Below are positions 25,403 through 34,721 of a DNA stretch of 64,000 nucleotides, piece by piece (positions within the stretch are counted from its first letter, which is position 1; every line of letters starts with the position of its first letter). The stretch is from assembly GCF_018555685.1 (NCBI RefSeq), contig NZ_JAFLWW010000002.1:434001-498000 (forward strand), in the 5' to 3' direction. Position numbers and translations under genes: made by a program. Source of the DNA: Aminobacter anthyllidis. Its GTDB lineage: Bacteria > Pseudomonadota > Alphaproteobacteria > Rhizobiales > Rhizobiaceae. The notes below the pieces were generated by a model. It was not told the DNA's origin. It saw only the letters and a list, made by a program, of their open reading frames with translations, and ran no database searches.

Positions 25403-26254
25403 ATGTCGGTTCTAACGAAAATCCTCGCGACGCTCGACACCATGGCACCCGCCGACCGGCAGATCGGCCAGTTCATCGTCGATAATCCTGAAGAGATGCT
25501 GAGACTGTCGTCGGTGGCCCTTGGCGAACAAACGGGCCGCAGCCAGTCCAGCGTGGTGAAGTTCGCGCAGAAACTGGGCTATCCGAGCTACCAGCAGCTG
25601 AAACTCGCGGTCAGCGAAGCCAAGGCCCAGCAATGGCAAGCCCCGCCTGGCATGGTCCACGGCAGCATCGACCGCGCCGACGGTTATGTCGCCGTGCAGC
25701 AGAAGCTGGTGGCAGGCAAGCTCGCAGCGATGCAGCAGACAATGTCTGTAAACAGCGAGCAGACAGTGACGCAGGTCCTGGACCTGCTCGACCGGGCCGA
25801 ACGCATCCACCTTGCCGGCGTCAGCGCCTCTTCGCTGGTGGCGCGAGACTTCGCCATCAAGCTGATGAAACTTGGCCGCAACGTTCTGCACGACAGCGAC
25901 AGCCATGTTCAGCTGGCGAGTGCAGCCTCGCTCGGCTCCCGGGACGTGATGCTGGCACTGTCGCTTTCCGGCACGAGCATAGAAACGGTTCGCATTGCCG
26001 AACTCGCCAAGCAGCGTGGCGCATCGGTCGTGGTCGTCTCTTCGCTCAGGGACAATCCCTTGAGCGCCATCGCCGATGTCGTGCTTCACTCTGTCAGCGA
26101 CGAAGACAACGTCCGCTCGTCGTCGATCACCGCCCGCGATGCGCAGCTGGCACTCACCGACCTGCTGTTCATCCTGCTCGTGCAGCGCCAGACCGACGCC
26201 AACGACCACATCCACCGAAGCGAAGCGGCGGTCGCAGCGCTCAAGGTAAGATAG
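25403..26254 (+). CDS. RpiR-family regulator of amino-sugar recycling
   Basis: A 283-residue RpiR/MurR-type regulator. The N-terminal helix-turn-helix (about residues 1-75) contains IGQFIVDNPEEMLRLSSVALGEQTGRSQSSVVKFAQKLG-like sequence and the C-terminal SIS domain (about 120-260) senses a phosphosugar, with ALSLSGTSIETVRIAELAKQRG at the sugar-phosphate site. MurR of E. coli, which responds to MurNAc-6-phosphate, belongs here. Divergent orientation from the murA operon and the repeated 15-bp palindrome make it the probable local regulator. ATG at 25403 is chosen because GAGGAG ends 4 bases upstream; GTG at 25400 would be too close. Confidence 0.9.
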   Translation: MSVLTKILATLDTMAPADRQIGQFIVDNPEEMLRLSSVALGEQTGRSQSSVVKFAQKLGYPSYQQLKLAVSEAKAQQWQAPPGMVHGSIDRADGYVAVQQKLVAGKLAAMQQTMSVNSEQTVTQVLDLLDRAERIHLAGVSASSLVARDFAIKLMKLGRNVLHDSDSHVQLASAASLGSRDVMLALSLSGTSIETVRIAELAKQRGASVVVVSSLRDNPLSAIADVVLHSVSDEDNVRSSSITARDAQLALTDLLFILLVQRQTDANDHIHRSEAAVAALKVR

Positions 26255-26367
26255 GCTCGGCGAGCCGCACGGAGCCGGCATGTCCGGGCCGCGTCACTCT
26301 TAGGTTTTGAGAAGGTAGGGAGTTGCAACCGGACTTTGGTCAGCAACAACAGCTTGCGACCCATGCT

Positions 26368-29052
26368 TCACCCTGCCGCCACCAGACGCGATGTTTCGAT
26401 CATCGTCCTGATCTCGGCGCGGCAGGAGCCGCAGTTGGTTCCGGCTTTCAGCACCTTGCCGATCTCGTCGACGCTTGAACTGCCACTCGAGATTGCATCG
26501 GCAATCTGGTTGACGCCGACATTGAAGCAGGCGCAGACCACACGGCCGATCGACGGTAGCGGAACCGGCGAGCGCCCTGACAACAGCGCCATCCGGTCAG
26601 CGGGAGACAGCGGCTGGCGCGATCCCAAGAGTTGCACCAGCCAGTCGCGCGGCGGCAATTGGCCGGGCGGCGCTACGAGCAACGCCTCGGCCAGCGTACC
26701 GTCGTCGCCTAGGGCTGCCGAGCGGTAGTTGAGGCCGCGCCTGTCGGTGTATTCGACAAGCGTTTCGCGGCGAAAGGCGTCCAGGAACCGGCGCGTGAGC
26801 AGGATGCCCTGGTCAGGGGTTTCGGTGCCGCAGAGATCGTAGACCCAGCCGCCATCGACGGCTCGCCTGCTCCAATGCACAAAGCCCGTCGGTCGCAGGT
26901 CGCGCTTGGTCACCAGTACGCCGGCCCAGGCAATCTCTTCCCTGTGGATCCGGATGGGCACGTGCTTGAGTTCCGGCTGCCCCGAAAAGGCATCGCATAG
27001 CGGGCTGGCAAGCGGCCCCGCTCCGGCGTTCGCGGCGTAATGGCCGCTCCAGTGCATCGGCAGGAAGGCCTGGCCCGGCTTCTGGGCATCGCTGATCTTC
27101 ACCCTGGCGCGAGCGAAGCCATGGGGGCTGTCCAGCCGGACAAGATCGCCATCGGCGCAACCGCTGCGGGCTGCATCCAGCGCATTGATCTCGACCGCCG
27201 GCTCCGGCGCATTGGCCATCAGGCGTGGCACCCGCCCGGTGCGGGTCATCGTGTGCCACTGGTCGCGCAGGCGTCCTGAGTTGAGCCCGATAGGGCGCTG
27301 CGCATCGGTGGGATGGGCGACGCCTTCCTGGCGCACGGCAACGAAGCGCGCGCGGCCGTCCGGTGTCGGAAATCTCCGCCCGCCGAGTAGGCGGGTTGCA
27401 TCGCTTCCCTTGCCCGCCGCAGGCCAGTGACTCGGCGCGAAACTTTCGTATTCCGACTTCTCCAAACCGGCGAGGCCGCGAATGTCGAACAGCCGCTCGC
27501 CATAGTTCTCGAAACCAGAGAGCGCGGCATGCTCGCGGAAGATCACATCCGGCCCGGCATAGTCGAAGGCCGCGCCGAAGCCCATTAGCCGGGCCACATC
27601 GCAAACGATGCGCCAGTCAGGCCTTGCTTCGCCCGGAATTGGCAGGAACGACCGCTGGCGCGAGATCAGCCGTTCCGAGTTGGTGACCGTGCCGTCCTTC
27701 TCGCCCCAGGTGGCAGCCGGCAGGAACACGTGGGCAAATCGCGTCGTGTCGGTTCTGACGACATCTGAGACGACAACGAAGTCGCAGGCCTTGAGTGCTG
27801 CGCGCACGCGCGTCGCGTCGGGCATGCTGACGGCAGGGTTCGTTCCCATGACCCAGAGCGCCTTGATGCGGCCGTCGCCCGCGGCGCGGAACATGTCGAC
27901 GGCCTGCAAGCCGGGCGCGCGGGCGATGTCAGGAGCTCTCCAGAACCGGCCGACGCGGTCGATTGCGGCCTGGTCATCGAAATTCATGTGGGCCGCCAGC
28001 TGGTTTGCAAGTCCACCGACCTCACGGCCGCCCATGGCATTGGGCTGGCCCGTCACCGAGAACGGCCCCATGCCGGGCCGGCCGATACGCCCGGTGGCGA
28101 GATGGCAGTTGATGATGGCGTTGACCTTGTCGGTGCCGTGTGTCGACTGGTTGACGCCCTGGCTGTAGACGGTGATGGACCGTTCCTTGGCCGCGAAGAG
28201 CTCGAAAAACAGCCGTACCTCCGCTGGCGCCAGCCCGCAGCCGGCGGCCACGGCCTCAGGTGAAGGCGCATCGGCCATGGCGACTGAAAGTGCCTCGGGG
28301 AAACCTGAGGTCGCCTCGGCGATGTAGTCCCGATCGAGCAAGCCGCTGCGCCCAAGATGCGCCAGAAGCCCGTTGAATAGCAGAACATCGGTGCCGGGAT
28401 CGATCGCCAGATGCAGGTCGCACTCATCGGCGGTCGCCGTGCGCCGCGGATCAATGACGACGATGCGCGTGCCGCGTTCCTGCCGCGCGGAAAGCAGCCT
28501 CTGATAGAGGATAGGGTGGCACCAGGCGGTGTTGGAGCCCACGAGCACAACGAGCTCGGCCAGCTCGAAATCCTCGTAGACGCCCGGCACGATGTCTTCG
28601 CCAAAGGCCCGCTTGTGACCGGCTACCGATGAGGCCATGCAGAGCCGCGAATTGGTGTCGATGTTGGCCGAACCGATAAAGCCCTTCATCAGCTTGTTGG
28701 CGACGTAATAGTCCTCGGTGAGCAGTTGCCCCGAGACGTAGAAGGCAACCGAATCCGGACCATGTCGGGCGATCGTCTCGGAAAAGCGCTGCGCCACCAG
28801 CCCGAGCGCCTCGTCCCAACCCGCCTCGCGGCCGCCGATCTCGGGAGCCAGTACCCGCCCGTCGAGGCCTGTCGTCTCGCCTAGCGCGGTTCCCTTCGAG
28901 CAAAGCCTGCCACGATTGGCGGGATGGTCCGGGTTGCCACGGACGGTGACCGATCCGTCCGTGGCAACGCGTGCCAGCACGCCGCAACCCACGCCGCAAT
29001 AGGGGCAGGTCGTCCTCACTTCGGCTGCCGGCATCGTGTCCATCGCATTCAT
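26368..29052 (-). CDS. nasA: Assimilatory nitrate reductase catalytic subunit
   Basis: An 894-residue cytoplasmic molybdoenzyme reducing nitrate to nitrite. TTCPYCGVGCGVLARV and later CSKG supply the N-terminal 4Fe-4S Cys set; the body is the bis-MGD molybdopterin oxidoreductase fold (GSNTAWCHP, GRPGMGPFSVTGQPNAMGGREVGG). The C-terminal 50 residues form a BFD-like 2Fe-2S domain, VCACFNVGVNQIADAI with NCGSCRAEI. The ATG at 29052 overlaps the nirD stop (ATGA). The long frame beyond this start overlaps nirD and is rejected. It is the last gene of the nitrate operon and converges on rpiR. Confidence 0.96.
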   Translation of the reverse strand: MNAMDTMPAAEVRTTCPYCGVGCGVLARVATDGSVTVRGNPDHPANRGRLCSKGTALGETTGLDGRVLAPEIGGREAGWDEALGLVAQRFSETIARHGPDSVAFYVSGQLLTEDYYVANKLMKGFIGSANIDTNSRLCMASSVAGHKRAFGEDIVPGVYEDFELAELVVLVGSNTAWCHPILYQRLLSARQERGTRIVVIDPRRTATADECDLHLAIDPGTDVLLFNGLLAHLGRSGLLDRDYIAEATSGFPEALSVAMADAPSPEAVAAGCGLAPAEVRLFFELFAAKERSITVYSQGVNQSTHGTDKVNAIINCHLATGRIGRPGMGPFSVTGQPNAMGGREVGGLANQLAAHMNFDDQAAIDRVGRFWRAPDIARAPGLQAVDMFRAAGDGRIKALWVMGTNPAVSMPDATRVRAALKACDFVVVSDVVRTDTTRFAHVFLPAATWGEKDGTVTNSERLISRQRSFLPIPGEARPDWRIVCDVARLMGFGAAFDYAGPDVIFREHAALSGFENYGERLFDIRGLAGLEKSEYESFAPSHWPAAGKGSDATRLLGGRRFPTPDGRARFVAVRQEGVAHPTDAQRPIGLNSGRLRDQWHTMTRTGRVPRLMANAPEPAVEINALDAARSGCADGDLVRLDSPHGFARARVKISDAQKPGQAFLPMHWSGHYAANAGAGPLASPLCDAFSGQPELKHVPIRIHREEIAWAGVLVTKRDLRPTGFVHWSRRAVDGGWVYDLCGTETPDQGILLTRRFLDAFRRETLVEYTDRRGLNYRSAALGDDGTLAEALLVAPPGQLPPRDWLVQLLGSRQPLSPADRMALLSGRSPVPLPSIGRVVCACFNVGVNQIADAISSGSSSVDEIGKVLKAGTNCGSCRAEIRTMIETSRLVAAG

Positions 29053-29387
29053 TCGGCGGCCACTGCGATCATTTCCAACGCAAGCGAAATCCGGCCGCCC
29101 TCGACCCTTACAGCTATCGTCCTGACCGCGCCTTCGTCGGCACCCTGCGCCTTGCCCGTTTCCAGCGAAAACACCCAGTTGTGCAGCGGGCACGTCACGG
29201 CTGCGCCGTGAACGATGCCCTGACTCAACGGGCCGCCGCGATGCGGGCAATGATCTTCAATGGCGAACACCTTGTCGTCGGCCGTGCGGAACACGCCGAT
29301 CTTGCCTTGCGGGGTGTTGACGCAGCGCGCGCCGCGCAGGGGAATTTCGTCGAGAGTGCCAATGTGAAACCAGTTCATGCCGTTCAC
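29049..29387 (-). CDS. nirD: Nitrite reductase small subunit (Rieske-type)
   Basis: A 112-residue Rieske-fold protein with the cluster ligands in DHCPHRGGPLSQG and TCPLHNWVFSLETG. It is the small subunit of the NADH-dependent assimilatory nitrite reductase. The start overlaps the nirB stop by 4 bases and the stop overlaps nasA likewise, so the three are translated as a coupled set. Confidence 0.95.
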   Translation of the reverse strand: MNGMNWFHIGTLDEIPLRGARCVNTPQGKIGVFRTADDKVFAIEDHCPHRGGPLSQGIVHGAAVTCPLHNWVFSLETGKAQGADEGAVRTIAVRVEGGRISLALEMIAVAAE

Positions 29388-31828
29388 TCCGCAGCGATAG
29401 TGACCGTCGCAAGCGGACGGAACTCATGCTTGTCCTTGCCGGAGACGCGCTCCGACCACGGATCGACCTGGGCAAACTTCTGGGAGAAGACGAAACGCTC
29501 GTAGAATTCCCCACGGCGGGGAACATCGTCGAGGATCTGGCGCCTGATCTCGGCCACGCCGACGCGCTTGGCCCATTTGTAAATGCGTTCGAGATAGCGG
29601 CCCTGCTCGCGATACATCTGCGTCAGCGCGACGATGACCTCGAGCGCCTCGTCCTCGCGCTTCACCAGTCCGAGCACCTCGGTGCCCTTGATGTCGAGGC
29701 CGGCAGCACCGGCAAAGTGGATCTCGAAGCCGCTGTCGACGCAGATCACGCCGACATCCTTGCATGTCGCCTCGGCGCAATTGCGCGGGCAGCCCGACAC
29801 CGCCATCTTGAGTTTGGCCGGCGTCCACGAGCCCCACATGAACTTCTCGATGCGGATGCCGAGCCCGGTTGAGTCCTGCGTGCCGAACCGACACCAGTCC
29901 GAACCGACACAGGTCTTCACCGTTCGCAGCCCCTTGGCATAGGCATGGCCCGAGACGAAACCCGCCTTGCCGAGATCGGACCAGACAGCCGGCAGGTCTT
30001 CCTTCCTGATGCCCAGCATGTCGATGCGCTGGCCGCCTGTGACCTTGACCAAGGGGATCTCGAACTTGTCGACGACATCGGCGATGGCGCGCAGTTCGTT
30101 CGCATTGGTCACCCCGCCCCACATCCGCGGCACCACCGAATAGGTGCCGTCCTTCTGGATGTTGGCGTGGACACGCTCGTTGATGAAGCGCGACTGGTAG
30201 TCGTCGGCGTATTCGTCGGGCCAGTCGCAGACGAGGTAATAGTTAAGCGCGGGCCGGCACTTGGCGCAACCGCAGGAGGTCTTCCACTGAAGCTCCTGCA
30301 TCACCTCGGGGATGGTCTTCAGCCCCTTGGCCTTGATCAGCCGGCGCACGTCGTCGTGGCCGAGGTCGGTGCACTTGCACATCGGCTGCACGGCGGTGGG
30401 GTTGTAGCTGTCGCCGAGGGTCAGCGACATCAGCTGCTCGACAAGCCCTGTGCAGGAGCCGCAGGAGGCGGACGCCTTGGTATGCGCCCGCACGTCGTCG
30501 AGCGAGGTCAGCCCCTTCTGAGTGATGGCGCCGGTGATCTTACCCTTGCAGACGCCGTTGCAGCCGCAGATTTCCGCATCATCCGCAAGTGCCGCAACGG
30601 CCGCCATAGGGTCCAGCGGCGATCCTCCCTGGTAGGCCTGGCCGAAGATCAGCGTGTCGCGCATCTCCGAGATGTCGGTCTGCTTCTTCTTGAGGTCGTT
30701 GAACCAGGCGCCGTCACCCGTCTCGCCGTAGAGCACCGTGCCGATGACGCGGTTGTCCTTGAGCACCAGGCGCTTGTAGATGCCGGCTGCGGCATCGCGC
30801 AGCACGATCTCCTCGCGATCTTCGCCATCGGCGAAGTCGCCGAGCGAATAGAGGTCGATGCCGGTGACCTTGAGTTTGGTCGGCGTGTCGGAGTGGACGA
30901 AGCCGGCCCCCTCGTCGCCGGCGAGACGGCTGGCTGCAACGCGCGCCATCTCGTAGAGCGGCGCGACGAGGCCATAGACTTGGCCGCCGACTTCGGCACA
31001 TTCGCCGAGCGCCAAGATGTCAGGATCGGAGGTGCGCATGCCGTGATCGACGACGATGCCGCGATTGGTGTCGATGCCGGCATCCTTGGCGATCGCCGTA
31101 TTGGGCCGAATGCCGACCGCCATCACCACGAGCGTCGCCGGGATGATGGTGCCGTCGGCGAGTTCCAAGCCCTCGACCCTTCCGTTGCCGACGATGGCCT
31201 TGGTGTTGGCCTTGGTCATGACCTTGATGCCACGGGCTTCGACCGCCCGCTGGAGCAGATAGCCGGCGGCGGGGTCGAGCTGGCGCTCCATCAGCGTCGG
31301 CATGACGTGCAGCACCGTCACATCCATGCCCTGCTCCTTCAGGCCCGCCGCGGCCTCCAGGCCGAGCAGGCCGCCGCCGATCACCACCGCCTTGGCGCGT
31401 GACTGCGCCGCGAGCAGCATGGCGTTGACATCATCGAGGTCGCGGTAGGTCAGCACGCCGGGCAAATCCTTGCCCGGCACCGGAATGATGAAGGGCACCG
31501 AGCCGGTGGCAATGACCAGCTTGTCGTAAGGCTCGGTCACGCCCCGATCAGAGGTGATGGTCTTCGCCGCGCGGTCGATGGCGACGATCTTGTGGCCCTT
31601 GTACAGCGTAATGCCGTGCTTGATGTACCAGCCGTCGCCGTGGATCACGATCTCCTCGAAGGCCTTCTCGCCCGAGAGGACCGGCGACAGCATGATGCGG
31701 TCGTAGTTCACGCGCGGTTCGGCGTTGAAGATGGTGACCTGGTAGCGGTCGGGTGCGGCCTCCAGCAGGTGCTCCAGCATGCGCCCCGGGGCCATGCCGT
31801 TGCCGATGATGACAAGTCTCTCGGTCAT
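29384..31828 (-). CDS. nirB: Nitrite reductase large subunit, NAD(P)H-dependent
   Basis: An 814-residue siroheme enzyme reducing nitrite to ammonium. Order of domains: FAD/NAD-binding oxidoreductase (MTERLVIIGNGMAPGRMLEHL, VIGGGLLGLEAAAGL), two BFD-like 2Fe-2S segments (CGCNGVCKGK with SCGSC; CKCTDLGHDDVR with CGCAKC), the ferredoxin-like half domain, and the siroheme/4Fe-4S site (CVGSDWCRFG and SGCPRNCAEATCKD). All cluster cysteines expected are present. The start MTERL at 31828 is the family start; the much longer open frame upstream is antisense-like sequence over the transporter gene. It lies 20 bases after the transporter stop. Confidence 0.96.
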   Translation of the reverse strand: MTERLVIIGNGMAPGRMLEHLLEAAPDRYQVTIFNAEPRVNYDRIMLSPVLSGEKAFEEIVIHGDGWYIKHGITLYKGHKIVAIDRAAKTITSDRGVTEPYDKLVIATGSVPFIIPVPGKDLPGVLTYRDLDDVNAMLLAAQSRAKAVVIGGGLLGLEAAAGLKEQGMDVTVLHVMPTLMERQLDPAAGYLLQRAVEARGIKVMTKANTKAIVGNGRVEGLELADGTIIPATLVVMAVGIRPNTAIAKDAGIDTNRGIVVDHGMRTSDPDILALGECAEVGGQVYGLVAPLYEMARVAASRLAGDEGAGFVHSDTPTKLKVTGIDLYSLGDFADGEDREEIVLRDAAAGIYKRLVLKDNRVIGTVLYGETGDGAWFNDLKKKQTDISEMRDTLIFGQAYQGGSPLDPMAAVAALADDAEICGCNGVCKGKITGAITQKGLTSLDDVRAHTKASASCGSCTGLVEQLMSLTLGDSYNPTAVQPMCKCTDLGHDDVRRLIKAKGLKTIPEVMQELQWKTSCGCAKCRPALNYYLVCDWPDEYADDYQSRFINERVHANIQKDGTYSVVPRMWGGVTNANELRAIADVVDKFEIPLVKVTGGQRIDMLGIRKEDLPAVWSDLGKAGFVSGHAYAKGLRTVKTCVGSDWCRFGTQDSTGLGIRIEKFMWGSWTPAKLKMAVSGCPRNCAEATCKDVGVICVDSGFEIHFAGAAGLDIKGTEVLGLVKREDEALEVIVALTQMYREQGRYLERIYKWAKRVGVAEIRRQILDDVPRRGEFYERFVFSQKFAQVDPWSERVSGKDKHEFRPLATVTIAAE

Positions 31829-31848
31829 AGGATCGGTCCCCGTCCGTT

Positions 31849-33141
31849 TCACTGGGTGGCGAAAGTCAGCGGCTCGCCTGCGCTTTCGCGCGACATCTTG
31901 CGGATCGACAGGTGCATCCAGACCAGCGAAGCGACGACGAGGGCGAACAGCAGCATGAAGCAGCTCGACCAAAGGCCCGTCAGGTCGTTGAGCGCGCCAA
32001 AGGCGATGGGCAGGATGAAGCCGCCAAGGCCGCCGATCATGCCGACGAGGCCGCCGACAGCGCCGACATTCTCGGGATAGTAGGCCGGGATGTGCTTGTA
32101 GACGGCGGCCTTGCCCAGGCTCATGAAGAAGCCGAGCACGAAAGCAACGACCATGAAGGCGATCGGCCCAACCTCGAAGTGGAAGGACATCGGACCGCTG
32201 ATGCCGTGCACGACATAGTCGGCGGTGGGGAGCGACAGGATCAGCGTGGCGATCGCCGAGACACCGAAGGTCCAGTACATCACCGTGCGCGCGCCGACCC
32301 GGTCGGACAGGATGCCGCCATAGGCGCGGAAGATGCTGGCCGGGATCGAATAGGCTGCGCCGATCATGCCCGCGGTGACGATGTCGAAGCCGTAGACGCC
32401 GATCAAGTAGCGCGGCAGCCACAGCGCAAGGGCCACGAACGCGCCGAACGAGAAGAAGTAATAGAGGCCGAAGCGCCACACCTGGACATTCCTGAGCGGT
32501 GCAAACTCGGCCCAGAAGCTCTTTGGCTGACCGCCGTGGATGCGGCGCTGGCGGATGACGGGATCGTCTTCGCTGCCGAACCAGAAGACCAAGGCCATGA
32601 AGCCGAGGCAAGCGGCCCAGATCAGCGCCACGTCCTGCCAGCCTCCGGCAAGCATGACGAAGGGTGCCAGGAACTTGGTGACGGCAGCACCGACATTGCC
32701 GACGCCGAAGATGCCAAGGGCTGTGCCCTGCTTTCCCGCCGGGAAGAAGCGCGAGACATAGGCGACACCGACGGCGAAGGAGCCGCCGGCGAGGCCGACG
32801 CCGAGGGCGGCGATCAGCATCTGCGCGTAGGTCTGGGCAAAGGCGAGCAGGAAGGTGGCGATGGCCGCCGCCAGCATGGTTGCGGTGTAGACGAGGCGCC
32901 CGCCGAAACGGTCGGTCCAGACGCCGAGAACGATGCGCACCAGCGAGCCGGTCAGGATCGGGGTGCCGATCAGCAGCCCGAACTGGGTTTCTGACAGGCC
33001 GAGCTCCTGCTTGATGCGTACGCCGATGATGGAAAAGATCGTCCACACGGCAAAGCAGACGGTGAAAGCGAGGGTGGAGATGGCAAGCGCCCTGACCGGA
33101 GCATTGTCCTGGCTGGGCGCGGCTTGGAGGGTTGCAGTCAT
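31849..33141 (-). CDS. narK: Nitrate/nitrite transporter, NarK/NasA-type MFS
   Basis: A 430-residue major facilitator with about 12 membrane segments. Nitrate-signature glycine-rich stretches are visible as LGIFGVGNVGAAVTKFLAPF and GAVGGLVGMIGGLGGFILP; GVWTDRFGGR is the MFS loop 2-3 motif. It imports nitrate and possibly exports or imports nitrite. The start MTATLQAAPSQDNAP at 33141 has CGGAG upstream and gives a normal length; an additional 63 codons upstream lie in the leader region. It is the first gene of the operon and is expressed through the attenuator leader at 33191-33310. Confidence 0.93.
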   Translation of the reverse strand: MTATLQAAPSQDNAPVRALAISTLAFTVCFAVWTIFSIIGVRIKQELGLSETQFGLLIGTPILTGSLVRIVLGVWTDRFGGRLVYTATMLAAAIATFLLAFAQTYAQMLIAALGVGLAGGSFAVGVAYVSRFFPAGKQGTALGIFGVGNVGAAVTKFLAPFVMLAGGWQDVALIWAACLGFMALVFWFGSEDDPVIRQRRIHGGQPKSFWAEFAPLRNVQVWRFGLYYFFSFGAFVALALWLPRYLIGVYGFDIVTAGMIGAAYSIPASIFRAYGGILSDRVGARTVMYWTFGVSAIATLILSLPTADYVVHGISGPMSFHFEVGPIAFMVVAFVLGFFMSLGKAAVYKHIPAYYPENVGAVGGLVGMIGGLGGFILPIAFGALNDLTGLWSSCFMLLFALVVASLVWMHLSIRKMSRESAGEPLTFATQ

Positions 33142-33190
33142 TGTCGGCTCCGTTGTGCGGCTTGGGAGGCGCCGCGCTTTTCTGGATCGC

Positions 33191-33262
33191 GAAAACAAAA
33201 AAGCTGCCGGCCAGGGTCGCGCGTCCGTACATCCGGGATCGCGGTCGTCTGGTCGGCAGCTT
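33191..33262 (-). terminator. Intrinsic terminator in the nitrate-operon leader
   Basis: On the minus strand the arm at 33249-33262 pairs with the arm at 33201-33214 over 14 positions with one mismatch (AAGCTGCCG.CCAG with CTGG.CGGCAGCTT), followed by TTTTTTGTTTTC. It ends about 50 bases before the narK start and 7 bases after the hexaloop hairpin. A terminator inside a leader is the expected target of NasT antitermination. Confidence 0.75.
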
Positions 33263-33269
33263 CGCCTAG

Positions 33270-33310
33270 GGCGCCCGTCATTGGACGCCGATATGTCTGG
33301 CCTTTCGGCC
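33270..33310 (-). promoter_or_regulatory. ANTAR-target leader RNA (NasT-responsive)
   Basis: The hairpin at 33270-33289 has a 7-bp stem (GGCGTCC with GGGCGCC, one G-U pair) closing the hexaloop AATGAC. A at position 1 and G at position 4 match the known ANTAR RNA rule. Nine bases upstream lies GGCC-GAAA-GGCC (33299-33310) in the place of the first hairpin; its loop does not fit the A/G rule, so only the second hairpin is diagnostic. NasT binding here would prevent the downstream terminator from stopping transcription. Confidence 0.65.
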
Positions 33311-33323
33311 TCGCCTATTGCAA

Positions 33324-33339
33324 CGCACAAACCATGCCA
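33324..33339 (-). promoter_or_regulatory. Sigma-54 (-24/-12) promoter of the nitrate operon
   Basis: Minus-strand TGGCATGGTTTGTGCG keeps the essential GG and GC ten bases apart, plus most flanking consensus (TGGCAc-N5-tTGC). The predicted transcript starts near 33313, just before the first leader hairpin, giving a leader of about 170 bases. It implies RpoN/NtrC control on top of NasT. The remaining 33340-33485 shows no further clear element. Confidence 0.65.
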
Positions 33340-33485
33340 GTTTGGCCGGTCGCGGCGTTTGCTTTTATTTTCAGATGCTTATGCAAGATGGGCTGTTTTC
33401 GATCGCGATCTGCCAGCGATCAACAGATGATCATCTGGCGACAGCGATGCCTATTTTATGTGCAGTGCACAAAATTGACGACTGA

Positions 33486-34721
33486 TCAGCCCGCCAGATT
33501 CCGCTGGGCGGCGATGTAGCCGTCGAGATCGTCGGGATCGAACAGGCCACCATCAAAGAATCCGTCCGGCCCGAGCACCAGGCTGGCACCGGCCGATCCA
33601 ACCGGCGTCGGCGCCGGCAATGCGCCTTCGACCTTGGCGTTGGCACCGGGCAATGCCGCCCCCAGCGGCTTGAGCGCGGTACGGTAGAGGTCGGGCCGGT
33701 AGGTCTCGCGGGCGATCGCCGCATTGGCGGCGGAGTGCTCCACCTGGCCCCAGCGCACCATCTGGCTGTAGAACCACAAAGCATGGCTCTTCCACGGGAA
33801 TGTCGCCGCCTTTGCCTGCGGCACGAAGAAGTCCTCGACATCGACGACACTGTCCGCCGCTGTAACTAGATGACCTGACAATGCCGGCAGCATCCATTCC
33901 GCCGGGCGCCCGACATAGGCAGGTGCTGCCATGATGCCGGCGAGCTCGGCACGGTTGGCTGGCTCCGCGCACCACTGCGCCGCATGGTGGATGGCACGAA
34001 GCAACGCCGAGAGCGCTTCGGCATTGGCGTCGCACCAGCGCGCGTCGGCGCCCAGCACCTTCTCCGGGCTGGAACGCCAGATCTTGGCCTTCACCGTGGC
34101 GACGCGGCCATGGCCGAGCAAAACGGCGGCGGTGTTCCAGGGCTCGCCGGCACAGAAGCCGTCGAGCGCGCGCGAGCCCAGCGCATCCGCCATCAGCGGC
34201 GGCGGCAGGATCACGATCTCGACGTCGCCATCCGGGTCGATACCACAGGCGGCAAGCCAGTAGCGAAGCTCGTAGTTGTGCCCCGAATGGGGATGAACGA
34301 CGCCGAGGCGCAGAGGCGCGGCACCAGAGCGGGTGCGTTCGGCCACCACGGCCCTGAGCGCGTCGCCGGCGGCGCGCGGCGAAAGATCGCCGCTCGCGCC
34401 ATGGGCGGCCATGTCATGCCACAGCGCATTCGACACCGTGACCGCATTGCCGCCGAGGCCGAGCGCCATCGGCACGACGGTGGTCGCCGCCAGCGGGGTC
34501 AGGCCGAGATTGCAGGCGATGGGCATCGGCGCAAGCATATGCGCCACTTGGAAATGCCCGACGGCGAGCCGGTCACGGATGTTGGCCCAAGAGGTCTCGC
34601 GGACCAGGGTGAGATCGATGCCTTCGGCCGCAGCAAACCCCTTCTCCCTGGCCGCAACCAGAAGCGCGCTGTCGAGCAGCGGCAGGAAACCGGCTGAAAT
34701 CTCAAAGCGGGCATCGCTCAT
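33486..34721 (-). CDS. nasS: Nitrate/nitrite sensor protein NasS
   Basis: A 411-residue NrtA-like nitrate-binding protein without a signal peptide (MSDARFEISAGFLPLLDSALL), which identifies it as the cytoplasmic sensor NasS and not a transporter subunit. VGHFQVAHMLAPMPIACNLG and GFCAGEPWNTAAVLLG are ligand-pocket segments of this family. In known systems NasS holds NasT inactive until nitrate or nitrite binds. It overlaps the nasT stop by 4 bases (ATGA), consistent with production as a stoichiometric pair. Confidence 0.93.
   Translation of the reverse strand: MSDARFEISAGFLPLLDSALLVAAREKGFAAAEGIDLTLVRETSWANIRDRLAVGHFQVAHMLAPMPIACNLGLTPLAATTVVPMALGLGGNAVTVSNALWHDMAAHGASGDLSPRAAGDALRAVVAERTRSGAAPLRLGVVHPHSGHNYELRYWLAACGIDPDGDVEIVILPPPLMADALGSRALDGFCAGEPWNTAAVLLGHGRVATVKAKIWRSSPEKVLGADARWCDANAEALSALLRAIHHAAQWCAEPANRAELAGIMAAPAYVGRPAEWMLPALSGHLVTAADSVVDVEDFFVPQAKAATFPWKSHALWFYSQMVRWGQVEHSAANAAIARETYRPDLYRTALKPLGAALPGANAKVEGALPAPTPVGSAGASLVLGPDGFFDGGLFDPDDLDGYIAAQRNLAG

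Noticed and set aside
33486-34721. NasS as periplasmic nitrate-binding transporter subunit NrtA
   Set aside because: There is no signal peptide or lipobox and the gene overlaps nasT, which fits the cytoplasmic sensor.
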